DNA of 64,000 bases from Prochlorococcus sp. AG-412-I05 (GCA_003214855.1 QCLC01000001.1:1-64000), one strand, 5' to 3'. Numbered from the stretch's first letter, positions 47,025-56,595 are shown. Program-made: numbers and translations. Notes: a model not told the origin generated them from the letters alone.

Positions 47025-47411
47025 TCAGCATCGATCTGGACGCAGTAGCGCGGTTTCGCCAAGGTAGGGATGTTGAGGAGGCTGATCTGAGGGCAGCCAG
47101 GCATGGGCAAGCATGCGGATGCAGCGTTTCAGATCCCCCTCGACATACATTTGCTGGCAGTCCAGCAGTGCTATCGACTCCCATCCTGCTTGTCGGCGCG
47201 CGATCGCTGCAGGGAAACAGGCGTTTAGGTCTGCCGTGACAGAGAACGTGATGGACACGATGTCTGCAGGGTTGAGTTGATTGCGTTGCATTAGCGCTTC
47301 CACGAGCTCGCTGACGGCTGCCTCGATGGCTTGAGTCGTGTTGGCAGAGCTTGTTGTGGCACCTCTGAGCCCGTGTAAGTGGAGGCCTCCATAAGGGATG
47401 GCAGTGGTCAT
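47025..47411 (-). CDS. aroH: chorismate mutase, AroH class
   Basis: Converts chorismate to prephenate for Phe/Tyr synthesis. It has 128 residues with the trimeric AroH signatures LHGLRGATTSSANTTQAIEA (active-site Arg), DIVSITFSVTADLNACFPA and ALLDCQQMYVEGDLKRCIR (Arg and Cys of the active site). The ATG overlaps the sppA stop by four bases. Confidence 0.95.
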   Translation of the reverse strand: MTTAIPYGGLHLHGLRGATTSSANTTQAIEAAVSELVEALMQRNQLNPADIVSITFSVTADLNACFPAAIARRQAGWESIALLDCQQMYVEGDLKRCIRMLAHAWLPSDQPPQHPYLGETALLRPDRC

Positions 47412-48220
47412 GGCAGAAAGAGCCAGAGCACCTGACCACTGTTGCCAAGTTCAAGGTTGAGAAGCTCAGCAAGTTTGGATAGGAGTTTGCTGCCTGGCAG
47501 AAATCCCGCTAGCCGTTTTTTGGGGCGCCCCAGTTTGAGCGTTTGGGTGTTGGCTTCATCAAGGTCCGCCAGCTTGGCCGCAAGTTTTCGAGCATGTTCT
47601 TCATCTCCCAGCTCATCGACGAGTCCGAGTTCATGGGCCTGAGCTCCGCTGAACACGCGGCCGTCGGCGAAGTTGCGAACCTCTTCGGCACTGAGATGGC
47701 GGCCTTCTGCTACCGCGTTCACAAATTGCTCATAGCTGCTATCGATCAGTGATTGCAGGAGCTGACGCTCCTCTGCTGTGAGTGCGCGATCAGGCGAGAG
47801 AATGTCCTTGTAGGTGCCGCTTTTTACTGTCTCGAAGCGGATGCCGATTCGCTCCAGCAATTTGGAGAGGTTGTTGCCCCGCAAGATCACCCCGATTGAG
47901 CCAGTGATTGTGCCGGGATTGGCAACAATTTTTTCTGCTGCTACCCCGACATACACACCGCCGGAGGCGGATACATTGCCGAAGCTCGCGACGACATGAC
48001 AACCCTTTTCTCTAAGCCTGAGCAGGGCCGCATGGATTTCCTGACTGTCACCAACAGTTCCTCCTGGGCTGTCGATGCGCAGCAGAAGAGCGGGAAACTC
48101 TCTATCCTCAACTTCCTTGATCGCTTTCAGCACCCGCTCGCGCGTTGCACCGCTGATTGCTCCGTCAATGGTGATGTGTGCGATCCTTCGGCGAGATTTG
48201 CGTCGCCAGAGCCAGCCCAT
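47408..48220 (-). CDS. sppA: signal peptide peptidase SppA, short form
   Basis: Serine-lysine peptidase degrading cleaved signal peptides at the membrane. The Ser nucleophile is in NVSASGGVYVGVAAEKIVAN and the Lys in FETVKSGTYKDILSP. It has 270 residues, matching the Bacillus-type short form rather than the tandem E. coli form. A basic N-terminus replaces an obvious membrane anchor (MGWLWRRKSRRRIAHITIDG). It is divergent from the DMT transporter gene and coupled to aroH. Confidence 0.93.
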   Translation of the reverse strand: MGWLWRRKSRRRIAHITIDGAISGATRERVLKAIKEVEDREFPALLLRIDSPGGTVGDSQEIHAALLRLREKGCHVVASFGNVSASGGVYVGVAAEKIVANPGTITGSIGVILRGNNLSKLLERIGIRFETVKSGTYKDILSPDRALTAEERQLLQSLIDSSYEQFVNAVAEGRHLSAEEVRNFADGRVFSGAQAHELGLVDELGDEEHARKLAAKLADLDEANTQTLKLGRPKKRLAGFLPGSKLLSKLAELLNLELGNSGQVLWLFLP

Positions 48221-48273
48221 TCAATTTCTTCGTAGAGGATTGGATCTTAAAAAGGAACCTGCTTGTTGCCTTC

Positions 48274-49233
48274 ATGTTGTCAATACGGCACTGGCTGTTG
48301 ATGGTCCTGCCCTTTGCCCTTTGGGGTACGGCCATGGCTGCGATGACACCTTTGGTGATTTCGGGCGGACCGCTTCTCGTCGCTTGTCTGCGCCTTTTGC
48401 CAGCAGGAGTTGTCATCCTGCTGGCCTTGCCGTCGTTGGGACGTCACTGGGCTATCGCCTCAACTGACAGGATTTGGTTCCTGGTCTTTACGGTTGTTGA
48501 TGCATGTCTTTTCCAAATGTTCCTGGTCAAGGGCTTGGCCTACACCGGAGCAGGGATGGGATCGGTGCTGATTGACTCCCAGCCATTGCTGGTAGCTCTG
48601 CTTGCACGCAGCCTCTTTGGAGAGTCCATTAACCCAGTTGGCTGGATGGGTTTGATGTTCGGTTTGGTCGGGATTATCTGCCTTGGGGCCCCGCCGGATT
48701 TGTTGCGCCATTGGTGGTTGCTAGGCGAACAGGCGTCTGGTTCCAGTTTGTTGGAGCAAGGGGAAGGCTGGATGCTCGCAGCAGCCATCGCCATGGCCTT
48801 AGGCACAGTGCTGAGCAGGTATGCCTGCCGGAGCAGTGATCCCGTTGCGGTCACTGGTTGGCACATGGTCTTAGGCAGCTTGCCGTTACTGCTCTGGCAC
48901 AGTTTTGATCGAAGATGGCCTTTGTGGCCTGATTGGACTGGCTTTGATTGGGGATTGATGGCCTACGCCAGCTTGTTTGGCAGTGCCCTGGCCTATGGAT
49001 TGTTCTTTTGGCTCGTCAATCGGGAGGAGCTCACAAGCTTTAGCACCTTGGCATTCCTTACACCGGTGTTTGCTCTTGCTGCTGGTGGCGTTTGGCTGGG
49101 AGAACGGCTTCAGCCTCTGCAATGGTTCGGGGTGGCTTTGGTCCTGCTTTCGGTGCTTGTTGTGAGTCAGCGTCGTCGACTATGGGAACCGGTTGAAGTT
49201 GACTCGGATGTGTTGCCTGGGGACATCGGCTGA
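48274..49233 (+). CDS. DMT/EamA-family transporter
   Basis: Ten hydrophobic segments in two EamA halves, beginning MLSIRHWLLMVLPFALWGTA and closing with WFGVALVLLSVLVVSQRRR. Conserved DMT features include the KGLAYTGAGMGSVLIDSQPL segment and ALAAGGVWLGERLQPLQW. Such proteins export amino acids or metabolites, and the substrate cannot be told from sequence. ATG at 48274 is chosen because the longer ORF-track start overlaps sppA and adds a non-membrane leader. Confidence 0.88.
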   Translation: MLSIRHWLLMVLPFALWGTAMAAMTPLVISGGPLLVACLRLLPAGVVILLALPSLGRHWAIASTDRIWFLVFTVVDACLFQMFLVKGLAYTGAGMGSVLIDSQPLLVALLARSLFGESINPVGWMGLMFGLVGIICLGAPPDLLRHWWLLGEQASGSSLLEQGEGWMLAAAIAMALGTVLSRYACRSSDPVAVTGWHMVLGSLPLLLWHSFDRRWPLWPDWTGFDWGLMAYASLFGSALAYGLFFWLVNREELTSFSTLAFLTPVFALAAGGVWLGERLQPLQWFGVALVLLSVLVVSQRRRLWEPVEVDSDVLPGDIG

Positions 49234-49351
49234 TGTTATTTCGTTCCTTGCGCTTGGATGGACATGTTCCCCTCTGCTGGCCTGCCCCTATGGCACTTCA
49301 GAAGATCTTGGGTCTGCTCAGGAACATAGCCAGGGATGCCACCATCACTAG

Positions 49352-51193
49352 ATGGTGCTGACGTTTGCTGCGACGGTGTTGCTGTCTCCTCTTCAACGGC
49401 GTCGAGGTCTGCTGCTGATCCTGGCGTTTGGGGTGGCTCTCTGCCTTTGGCAGTTAGGAGACTCTGGTTTGGTTGATGAAACCCCGCCTCTCTTTGCCGC
49501 GGCAGGTCGTGCCATGAGTACTACAGGAGATTGGCTGACGCCGAGGGTTAATGGTCTGCCTCGCTTCGACAAGCCCCCTCTGGTTTATTGGCTAATGGGG
49601 TTGGTTTATGCCTTGCCCGGCCATGAGGTTTGGGACCCATTAGGAACATGGGCGGCACGTCTTCCTTCTGCGCTTGCATCTGTCTTGATGATGCTGGCCC
49701 TTGGTGACACTGTGATGTGTTGGCCCCAGAAGGATGACGCTTGTCCACGCCGAACAGGTGTTGCGGTGGCCTTGGCCTTTGCTCTTTCGCCACTGGTCAT
49801 GGTCTGGAGTCGGGTTGCTGTTAGCGATGCCTTGTTTTGCAGCACCTTGGGGGTGAGTTTGCTTCTGCAGTGGCGCCGCTTTGCTGCCCCGAGCACCCAG
49901 CCATGGTGGTTGGCCTGGCTTGTTTTGGCTTTAGCAGTGCTGACCAAAGGACCAGTGGCTGTCGTGCTGACTGGCATGGTGCTTGTTCTATTTGCTTTGC
50001 TGCAGTGGAATCTGGCCAGCCTTTGGCAGCGGTTGCGCCCTCTGCCTGGTTTGTTGATTACTGCCCTGATCAGCTTGCCTTGGTATGTGGCGGAATTGCT
50101 TGTGGAGGGACAACCCTTTTGGGATAGCTTCTTTGGCTATCACAACCTTCAACGCTTCACATCAGTAGTCAATAGTCACCTGCAGCCTTGGTGGTTTTTC
50201 GGGCCTGTCTTGGTGGTTGCGTCCCTGCCATTTACCCCCTTGCTGATCCTTGGGCTGTTGCAGTCCTTCGTTCCAGTCAGGAGGGGCGGTGCGCGTTGCC
50301 AGGCAGAGCCTGAGGGATCTCTGCAGAGTTTTGCGGCCTGTTGGCTGCTAGCTGTGTTGCTGCTATTCACTTGCGCTGCCACAAAATTGCCAAGTTATTG
50401 GTTGCCTGCCACACCGGCGGCTGCGTTGTTGATTGGATTGGCCGCAAGTGTTTCTCCTCAACAGCGACCAGGTCTTGTTTGGACATGGGGCGGATCAGTT
50501 GTTTTGGCGGGATTGTTGGCGGCAGGGCTGTGGGCTTCACCGTTCTGGGTTGAATGGATTTATGACCCGGAGATGCCCACCCTTGCGGCAGAACTGCTGG
50601 CTAGTCGTCTTGTCCTCAGATCGGCAGTTTTTTTCAGCCTTTCGGTGCTACTTGGGATCTGGTTGGCTTGGCGACCACGGCCTGGGCGATTGCTGGCCCT
50701 TCAAGGGCCATTGGTTGCTTTCCAATTGTTTTCGTTCTTGCCGATGTGGGCGTTGGGTGACAAGGTGCGTCAGTTGCCTGTCAGGCAAGTTGCTCATCTG
50801 TTGGTCGCTTCTCAGAAGTCTCGCGAACCCTTGGTGATGGTTGGGGCAATCAAACCTTCACTTCATTTCTATACCGATCAGGTTGTGGTTTATGAGGGGC
50901 GCTCTGAGGGGGCGTTAGTGAACCTGGATGATCGATTACGAGAAGAAGAGCGAAGGGGATGGTCAGGTCTGCCAATTGAGGGGCCCATGGGATCTTCAAC
51001 CGCTCTCGTGGTGATTGATCAGGGCACAACGCAGCGGAGTCATTGGCAGGACCTTCAACCTGAGCTGCTTGGCAAGTTCGGGATCTATAGGGTTTGGCGG
51101 TTGGATCGTCGTAATCTTGAGAAGCGAGCGAATCAGCTCAAAGCTGAAGGTTTCCATCCCGGTTGGCGGCAACCACGACCTGAGCGTTTCTGA
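49352..51193 (+). CDS. ArnT-like glycosyltransferase (GT83/GT39 class)
   Basis: Integral membrane transferase that uses polyprenyl-phosphate sugars to decorate lipid A or envelope glycans. The N-terminal acidic motif is SGLVDETPPLFAAAGRAM, followed by NGLPRFDKPPLVYWLMGLVY. About a dozen membrane segments precede a soluble C-terminal domain (from about residue 470, SREPLVMVGAIKPSLHFYTD). It has 613 residues. With lpxA/B/C in the same window, lipid A or O-antigen modification is plausible but unproven. Confidence 0.85.
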   Translation: MVLTFAATVLLSPLQRRRGLLLILAFGVALCLWQLGDSGLVDETPPLFAAAGRAMSTTGDWLTPRVNGLPRFDKPPLVYWLMGLVYALPGHEVWDPLGTWAARLPSALASVLMMLALGDTVMCWPQKDDACPRRTGVAVALAFALSPLVMVWSRVAVSDALFCSTLGVSLLLQWRRFAAPSTQPWWLAWLVLALAVLTKGPVAVVLTGMVLVLFALLQWNLASLWQRLRPLPGLLITALISLPWYVAELLVEGQPFWDSFFGYHNLQRFTSVVNSHLQPWWFFGPVLVVASLPFTPLLILGLLQSFVPVRRGGARCQAEPEGSLQSFAACWLLAVLLLFTCAATKLPSYWLPATPAAALLIGLAASVSPQQRPGLVWTWGGSVVLAGLLAAGLWASPFWVEWIYDPEMPTLAAELLASRLVLRSAVFFSLSVLLGIWLAWRPRPGRLLALQGPLVAFQLFSFLPMWALGDKVRQLPVRQVAHLLVASQKSREPLVMVGAIKPSLHFYTDQVVVYEGRSEGALVNLDDRLREEERRGWSGLPIEGPMGSSTALVVIDQGTTQRSHWQDLQPELLGKFGIYRVWRLDRRNLEKRANQLKAEGFHPGWRQPRPERF

Positions 51194-51301
51194 TGTTTTG
51201 GTTGTCTGAATTGCTTGAAGAAGTGGGTTCTTGGCGTGCTCTTTTCCTTTGCTTTTGGACCACTATTTAGCCAGACGTCTCGCATGGTGCGTGAGCAGGA
51301 T

Positions 51302-51844
51302 TTAAGCGTTGGTCTTCGATTGGGTTGGCTCAGCAAGTTGCAGTCTTCTACAGAAACCACATCGTCCCCAGAGGGCCATCTCTCCAGCTGGGGCAGGACT
51401 ATCGCAGGCATGACAGGTGGCCATTCCATGCACATCAATTCTGCTGGGATGACGTGCCCAGATGCTGGCTTCACTTTCCAGCTTTGGGGTGTTTCCGGGG
51501 TGTTGTTGTTGAATGCGTAGATCTTTGATGTCATGGCCCGCGGCACGCAGGGCTGCCAAAAGTTGGGGGCGGTTATAGAGCAGGGCCTGCCTCCACTGAG
51601 GATGGCTGGCGCCGATGATCAACACCCCTTGGCGAACATTGAGTGGGCGGCAGTGGGGAGCAAGCAGGGGGCCAGCCAGTCGGGGCCATTCTTGCCAGAG
51701 ACCAGCCATAGAGCCTTGTTGCTTCCAGTCACGCTTAATGGATTCCAGGCAGTTGGAGAGGGCTGTGACGGGTGCGGGAGGAGCTTGCTGCAGCACTTCT
51801 CCTCGACCAAGCCGTTTGCGTTGCTGATCGGGAGCTATGGCCAT
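51302..51844 (-). CDS. DUF721 family protein with C-terminal CxxC pairs
   Basis: The middle (about 28-110) is the DUF721 fold, a small alpha/beta domain resembling that in DciA (GLWQEWPRLAGPLLAPHCRP, then VLIIGASHPQWRQALLYNRP). A C-terminal extension carries two CxxC motifs (MATCHACDSPA and GRCGFCRRLQ), probably binding zinc. It has 180 residues. Related domains recruit replicative helicase in some bacteria, so a DNA role is possible but not shown. It converges with the glycosyltransferase gene and is divergent from vipp1. Confidence 0.8.
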   Translation of the reverse strand: MAIAPDQQRKRLGRGEVLQQAPPAPVTALSNCLESIKRDWKQQGSMAGLWQEWPRLAGPLLAPHCRPLNVRQGVLIIGASHPQWRQALLYNRPQLLAALRAAGHDIKDLRIQQQHPGNTPKLESEASIWARHPSRIDVHGMATCHACDSPAPAGEMALWGRCGFCRRLQLAEPTQSKTNA

Positions 51845-51910
51845 TTCAAAAGCCTAAGTGGAGTCTTGGCTCCAGCTCGCTAGCCTCCGAGAGGTCTTTT
51901 CAATGCCTCG

Positions 51911-52714
51911 ATGGGCTTCTTTGACCGGTTAAGCCGCTTATTACGTGCCAATCTCAACGATCTTGTGAGTAAGGCCGAGGATCCCGTCAAGATCCTTGAT
52001 CAATCGGTTGCAGACATGCAAGCCGATTTGGTCAAGTTGCGACAGGCTGTTGCTATGGCGATCGCCAGTCAGAAGCGGCTTCGCAATCAGGCTGATCAGG
52101 CTGAGGGTCAAGTTAAAACCTGGTACGAACGAGCTGAGCTGGCTCTTCAGAAGGGCGAGGAGGATCTCGCTAAGCAAGCCCTTACTCGTCGGAAGGGTTT
52201 CCAGGAATCTTCTACGGCGCTCACCAACCAGCTCAAGGGTCAGGAAGGGCAGGTGGAGACCCTCAAGCGGAGCTTAGTGGCTCTTGAGGGCAAGATCGCC
52301 GAGGCCAGAACCAAGAAGGACATGCTCAAGGCCCGAGCACAGGCGGCAAAGGCCCAGCAGCAATTACAGAGCGCTGTGGGCAATCTTGGCACTAACTCTG
52401 CAATGGCGGCCTTTGACCGCATGGAAGACAAGGTCCAGGCCTTGGAAGCCAGTAGTCAGGCTGCCGCGGAGCTCGCCGGCGCTGATCTTGAGAGTCAGTT
52501 TGCGGCTCTGGAAGGTGGAAACGATGTAGATGATGAACTATCTGCTCTTCGTCAGCGTCTTGAGGGGGGGGCTGAAGCAGTGGCTTTGCCCGCCGGGGAG
52601 ACCTCTTCACTTCAGGCGAGTAAGGATGCCACTGGCCCAGAGGTGGAGGCTGTCAAGGTGGCTGAGGTGGATGCTGAATTGGAGGAACTGAAGCGCGCCA
52701 TCGACAAGCTCTGA
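51911..52714 (+). CDS. vipp1: Vipp1/IM30 membrane-remodelling protein (PspA family)
   Basis: ESCRT-III-like protein that forms rings and protects or builds thylakoid membranes. The N-terminal amphipathic helix MGFFDRLSRLLRANLNDLVS, long coiled coil (about 25-215) and conserved AEDPVKILDQSVADMQADLV are all present. A separate C-terminal helix (VDAELEELKRAIDKL) marks it as Vipp1 rather than PspA. It has 267 residues. It lies divergent from the DUF721 gene. The aminotransferase gene follows on the same strand. Confidence 0.92.
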   Translation: MGFFDRLSRLLRANLNDLVSKAEDPVKILDQSVADMQADLVKLRQAVAMAIASQKRLRNQADQAEGQVKTWYERAELALQKGEEDLAKQALTRRKGFQESSTALTNQLKGQEGQVETLKRSLVALEGKIAEARTKKDMLKARAQAAKAQQQLQSAVGNLGTNSAMAAFDRMEDKVQALEASSQAAAELAGADLESQFAALEGGNDVDDELSALRQRLEGGAEAVALPAGETSSLQASKDATGPEVEAVKVAEVDAELEELKRAIDKL

Positions 52715-52839
52715 AAGGGGATTGATCTCATCGGCAGATCATTGTGCGGCAAGATGTCTTCTCTCTTTGGCGGAGTTCTTGGCGGCTGTTTATTGGATGT
52801 GGTGCCCGATCACCAAAACACAGTTTTAGCTTTCCGTTG

Positions 52840-54036
52840 ATGGCGACTTCAAGGCGTCTAGGCAGATTGGGTCGTGGCGTTTTTGACCGCAATGACCGCC
52901 GTAAGCAGGCTTATCGCCTGGCTAACGCAGGCCCTCAAAGTTTGCCTCTGCTGGATTTGTCACTGGGGTCTACCGACTTATCACCTCCAGCGGTGGCCCT
53001 TGAGGCCATCGAAGTTGCTCTAAGGGCACCTGAGAGCTCTTCCTATTGCTTGCATGCTTCGACGAGACCCTTTAGGGAGGCGGTCGCAGCGTGGAGTCAG
53101 AGGCGCTTCGGTGTCAGCGTTGATCCAGATCGGGAAGTGTTGTTGTTGGTCGGTTCACAGGAGGGAACGGCCCACTTGCCATTGGCAGTTTTGGATCCTG
53201 GGGATTCTGCCTTGATTCTGGATCCTGCTTATCCTTCACATCGGGGTGGGTTGATTTTGGCCGATGCCCGTATTGAACGACTGCTGCTCCGACCGGAGCA
53301 GGAATGGCGACCTAATTTCAGGGCTTTAAGCAATAGCCAGTGGGACCAGTTGCGGATGATGGTTTTTGGCTTTCCTCATAACCCCACAGCCCAGGTAGGA
53401 GAACAGAGCTGGTTGGCGGAAGCCATGGATCGGGGCATCCGTCATCAAGTGGTGGTTGCTCACGACAATCCTTATGTGGATTTGGCACTGGACGGTGAGG
53501 CGCCAGCTCTTTTGCGTTGTCCTGGTTGGAGGGAATGCGGGATTGAATTTTTCTCCTTCTCCAAGGCCTGGTGCTTGGGGGGGTTCCGACTGGCCTTTGC
53601 GATTGGTGCTGAACATTTGATTACAGCCCTTCGTGAGCTCAAGGGTGTCGTGGATTTCAACCAATCTTTGGCTTTACAGCAAGGTGCGATAGCGGCCCTT
53701 GCGGATGCTCAAGATTGGCCTCAGCAGATTCTCGGGGTTTACCGGGAGCGCAGAGACCGGACTCTCGCAGCTCTCCACGCATTGGGTTGGCATGCTCCTT
53801 CTCCTTCAATGGCGCTTTATCTTTGGTTGCCCATTCCAGCCTGGGCAAAACAGCAGAACTACAACGATGAGACTTTGGCAGCAGATCTTTTGGATCAGAC
53901 TGGCGTTGCCTTGACGCCTGGATCAGGTTTTGGTTCCGGCGGGGATGGTTGGCTGCGCCTGGCCCTGGTCCATCCGGTGGAAGATTTGGAGGCGGCAGTT
54001 GCCCGGATGTGGCCTTGGTGGCATGCGCACATCTGA
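52840..54036 (+). CDS. PLP-dependent class I/II aminotransferase
   Basis: Fold-type I aminotransferase. The PLP Lys is in FFSFSKAWCLGGFRLAFAIG, the Asp/Tyr pair in HDNPYVDLAL, and GSQEGTAHLPLAVLDPGDSA is the nucleotide-phosphate region. LL-diaminopimelate aminotransferase-like and aspartate-type enzymes are the nearest classes, and the substrate is not fixed by sequence. ATG at 52840 (MATSRRLGRLGRG) replaces the ORF-track start. About 398 residues. Its last 14 bases overlap birA. Confidence 0.85.
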   Translation: MATSRRLGRLGRGVFDRNDRRKQAYRLANAGPQSLPLLDLSLGSTDLSPPAVALEAIEVALRAPESSSYCLHASTRPFREAVAAWSQRRFGVSVDPDREVLLLVGSQEGTAHLPLAVLDPGDSALILDPAYPSHRGGLILADARIERLLLRPEQEWRPNFRALSNSQWDQLRMMVFGFPHNPTAQVGEQSWLAEAMDRGIRHQVVVAHDNPYVDLALDGEAPALLRCPGWRECGIEFFSFSKAWCLGGFRLAFAIGAEHLITALRELKGVVDFNQSLALQQGAIAALADAQDWPQQILGVYRERRDRTLAALHALGWHAPSPSMALYLWLPIPAWAKQQNYNDETLAADLLDQTGVALTPGSGFGSGGDGWLRLALVHPVEDLEAAVARMWPWWHAHI

Positions 54037-54784
54037 GTCATGGACTGGTGCTGCTGCGGTTGCCCGGCTGTGGCGTAGGCAGTCTTGCGGGGCTAGGCCA
54101 TGGCAGTTGCGATGGCAGCCGGTCTGTGCAAGTACTGAGCTGATGTTGTCTGACTGGCTGAAGCAGCAACCTTTTTCAGCTCAGCAGCCTCGGGCATTGT
54201 TTGCTGATCGCCAGACCCATGGGAGGGGGCAGCGTGGTCGGGTCTGGCAGGCACCGATCGGTGGGGTATGGATCAGTGCCGCTTTGCCCTGGTTTGATGC
54301 TCAGTGCTCTGCCGGTATTTTTGGAGTAGCAGTGGCTGTGGCGCTGGCGGAACGGCTCGAGCGGCATGGGGTGTCCGTGAGGATCAAGTGGCCTAACGAT
54401 TTGATGGTGGGGGAGCGTAAATTGGCAGGTCTCTTGCCGAGATTGGTGCACCGTGGTAGTCGCGTCAGGCTGGCACGCATTGGTCTTGGTTTGAATGTTT
54501 GCAACCGTGTGCCCAGAGAAGGGATTGCCCTAGATGAGTTGCTTCGATCAGGCCAGTGTCAGCCTGTGGTCTGGATGGCAGAAGTGTTATGTGCTCTTGA
54601 TCGAAGCATGGATTTGGCTGGCCGAGCCGATTGGGTTTGTGCCGAAGCTGAGCGACGCTTCTGGACAAAGCAGGTTCGTGATCCGAAGAGTGGTGAACTC
54701 TGGGACGTGATCGGACTTGGCCTGGATGGGTCGCTCTTGCTGAGCCAGGGTTCTCGGACCATGCGCTGGACACGCTGGTCATAA
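54023..54784 (+). CDS. birA: biotin--[acetyl-CoA-carboxylase] ligase, short form
   Basis: Attaches biotin to the acetyl-CoA carboxylase carrier protein. The ATP/biotin loop THGRGQRGRVWQAPIGGVW and the catalytic KWPNDLMVGERKLAGLL are clear. The N-terminal DNA-binding domain of E. coli BirA is absent, so it does not regulate its own operon in that way. ATG at 54023 (MRTSESWTGAA) overlaps the aminotransferase stop, and the earlier ORF-track start is out of frame with real coding. It has 253 residues. Confidence 0.92.
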   Translation: MRTSESWTGAAAVARLWRRQSCGARPWQLRWQPVCASTELMLSDWLKQQPFSAQQPRALFADRQTHGRGQRGRVWQAPIGGVWISAALPWFDAQCSAGIFGVAVAVALAERLERHGVSVRIKWPNDLMVGERKLAGLLPRLVHRGSRVRLARIGLGLNVCNRVPREGIALDELLRSGQCQPVVWMAEVLCALDRSMDLAGRADWVCAEAERRFWTKQVRDPKSGELWDVIGLGLDGSLLLSQGSRTMRWTRWS

Positions 54785-54832
54785 CTGAGTTGGACTTTTT
54801 CTATAGTTTTTCTCGTCTGAGGGTCCGATCGG

Positions 54833-55768
54833 GTGTCGTTTCGCTGGTTCGCTGCTGCATGGCTACTTTCAGTGCCTGTGCTTGCTGAGCCGGTAATGCC
54901 TTCGTTCGAGGCTTTTAAGGCTCAGGCTCCGCAAAGGTTTGATCAATCTCTTGAGGCTTTGCAGCGAAACAGAGTGATTACTTCTGCGGAACGCCGAAAG
55001 TTGGAGGGGCATGCGGTGGGCTTGAGGATTGATGTACCTCGGATGTTGATGGCTTGTCGTAGTGGTGCGCTGTCTGCCCAGGAATGTTCTAGTGGATTAG
55101 CTTTGCGCTCTAGGGGGCGTCGAGGTCGTGCCCAGTTCAGCTCGCTGCGCCGTGGCCCTGGCGGTCGGCTGTTGCCGCCTCTTACGGTTCCGGTTTCGGC
55201 ATTATTGGCAGGCTCTGGGAGTGGCTTCAGCTTGGCTTCAGTGTTTGCGGTGACTCCTAGGCCCAAGCCCCTGCGAGGGAATGGAGATCGTCAGCTTCTT
55301 TTCCCGATCATCGGTGGCGCTTTTACCAGTAGTGAATTCGGCATGCGTTTGCATCCTGTGATTGGCAGCTGGTTGATGCATGCGGGTAAAGACCTAGCCG
55401 CACCAGAAGGCACTCCTGTGGTGGCTGCATTAACGGGAACTGTTATCAGTAGCGGCCTGGCTGGGGGCTATGGCATCGCTGTGGAAATAGAACATGACGC
55501 TCCGCGCAGGCGCACGCTTTATGGGCATCTCTCAGAGATTTACCTGCGTCCGGGTCAGCGGGTTGGTCAAGGGGAGGTGATTGGTCGAGTTGGTAGTACC
55601 GGCTTAAGCACTGGTCCACATCTCCATTTCGAACTGCGACGCCCTCAGGGTGGCGGTTGGGTTGCGATGGATCCCGGTGAGTTGGATCTCAATCCACTCA
55701 CGGATTCAGGTTTTGACCCGGTTTCGCTGTTGGTCGGTCAGCTGATCGAGAGCCTCGAAAGGCCTTGA
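54833..55768 (+). CDS. M23/LytM-family murein endopeptidase
   Basis: Periplasmic zinc peptidase acting on peptidoglycan, or a LytM regulator. A signal peptide (FRWFAAAWLLSVPVLAEPVM) precedes a helical region, then the M23 domain at about 155-285 with HPVIGSWLMHAGKDLAAPEG (first His and Asp) and STGLSTGPHLHFELRRPQGG (HxHxE-type end). All ligands seem present, so it is probably active. GTG start, 311 residues. It converges with the OmpR-type regulator. Confidence 0.9.
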   Translation: MSFRWFAAAWLLSVPVLAEPVMPSFEAFKAQAPQRFDQSLEALQRNRVITSAERRKLEGHAVGLRIDVPRMLMACRSGALSAQECSSGLALRSRGRRGRAQFSSLRRGPGGRLLPPLTVPVSALLAGSGSGFSLASVFAVTPRPKPLRGNGDRQLLFPIIGGAFTSSEFGMRLHPVIGSWLMHAGKDLAAPEGTPVVAALTGTVISSGLAGGYGIAVEIEHDAPRRRTLYGHLSEIYLRPGQRVGQGEVIGRVGSTGLSTGPHLHFELRRPQGGGWVAMDPGELDLNPLTDSGFDPVSLLVGQLIESLERP

Positions 55769-55781
55769 TCAATTCATTCTT

Positions 55782-56510
55782 TTAATTCTTTTCTTCGCGA
55801 AGGATGAAGCCAACCCCACGAACAGTGTGAATCAGAGTGGCAGCATTCTTCTGCTCAACTTTTTGGCGCAGATAGCGGATGTAAACGTCCAGAAGATTGT
55901 CATCTCCGAAGAAGTCTTCTCCCCATACAGCTTTCATAATGGCGTCACGTTCGTGAACTTTTCCTGCGCCAATCATTAGGAAATGTAGTAGCTCATATTC
56001 TTTTACGGAAAGTTGAATCGTGCGATTGCCGCGCGTTACATCTCTTGTGCTGGTGTTCATCTTTAAGTCCGCCACTTGCATTGTCTCTGGTTGTTGCTCG
56101 ATGCCAGAGCTTCCTGAGAATTGCTCTGCTCTGCGTTGCATGGCTCGTAATCTGGCCATGAGCTCTTCAATGGAGAAGGGTTTGGTTAGGTAGTCATCAA
56201 CTCCAGCATCCAGTGCCTTGACGCGATCGGTGACATCGTCATGACCTGTGAGCATCAAGATCGGTGTCTTAATGCCACTAGAACGAATACGTTGACAGAT
56301 ATCGACACCTGTGAAATCAGGAAGGTTCCAATCAAGAATGATGAGGTTTGGGGATGGATCGCTTCGAGCTTTGATCAACCCTGAGGCGCCGTCCTCTGCC
56401 ACGCTGACCTCATAACCCTCAACATCAAGCTCTAGGCGTAGAAGTTCTGTCAGCCTCGGTTCATCATCCACCAATAGGACTCTGGTTCTCGGTGATGATG
56501 CGTTAGTCAT
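55782..56510 (-). CDS. OmpR-family response regulator
   Basis: The receiver (about 9-120) carries the acidic pair VLLVDDEPRLTELL, the phospho-Asp in LIILDWNLPDFTG, and Lys in YLTKPFSIEELMARL. The winged-helix domain (about 145-240) ends VRGVGFILREEKN. At 242 residues it is a full-length OmpR/PhoB type. The neighbouring genes include no histidine kinase. In cyanobacteria such regulators handle light, nutrient or metal signals, and the exact one is not assignable. Confidence 0.9.
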   Translation of the reverse strand: MTNASSPRTRVLLVDDEPRLTELLRLELDVEGYEVSVAEDGASGLIKARSDPSPNLIILDWNLPDFTGVDICQRIRSSGIKTPILMLTGHDDVTDRVKALDAGVDDYLTKPFSIEELMARLRAMQRRAEQFSGSSGIEQQPETMQVADLKMNTSTRDVTRGNRTIQLSVKEYELLHFLMIGAGKVHERDAIMKAVWGEDFFGDDNLLDVYIRYLRQKVEQKNAATLIHTVRGVGFILREEKN

Positions 56511-56595
56511 TCATGCAATCAACCTGGTGTCTACTTAAGCAGTTTCGCGGGATCTAGACCTTTTGCAATCAATGGTTATTCCGGGGCCTCTTCCC

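Noticed and set aside
51215-51520. 101-codon plus-strand ORF with a signal-peptide-like start (MKKWVLGVLFSFAFG)
   Set aside because: Two thirds of it is antisense to the DUF721 gene, whose domain and CxxC motifs are clear. The start is TTG and the downstream sequence has no domain.
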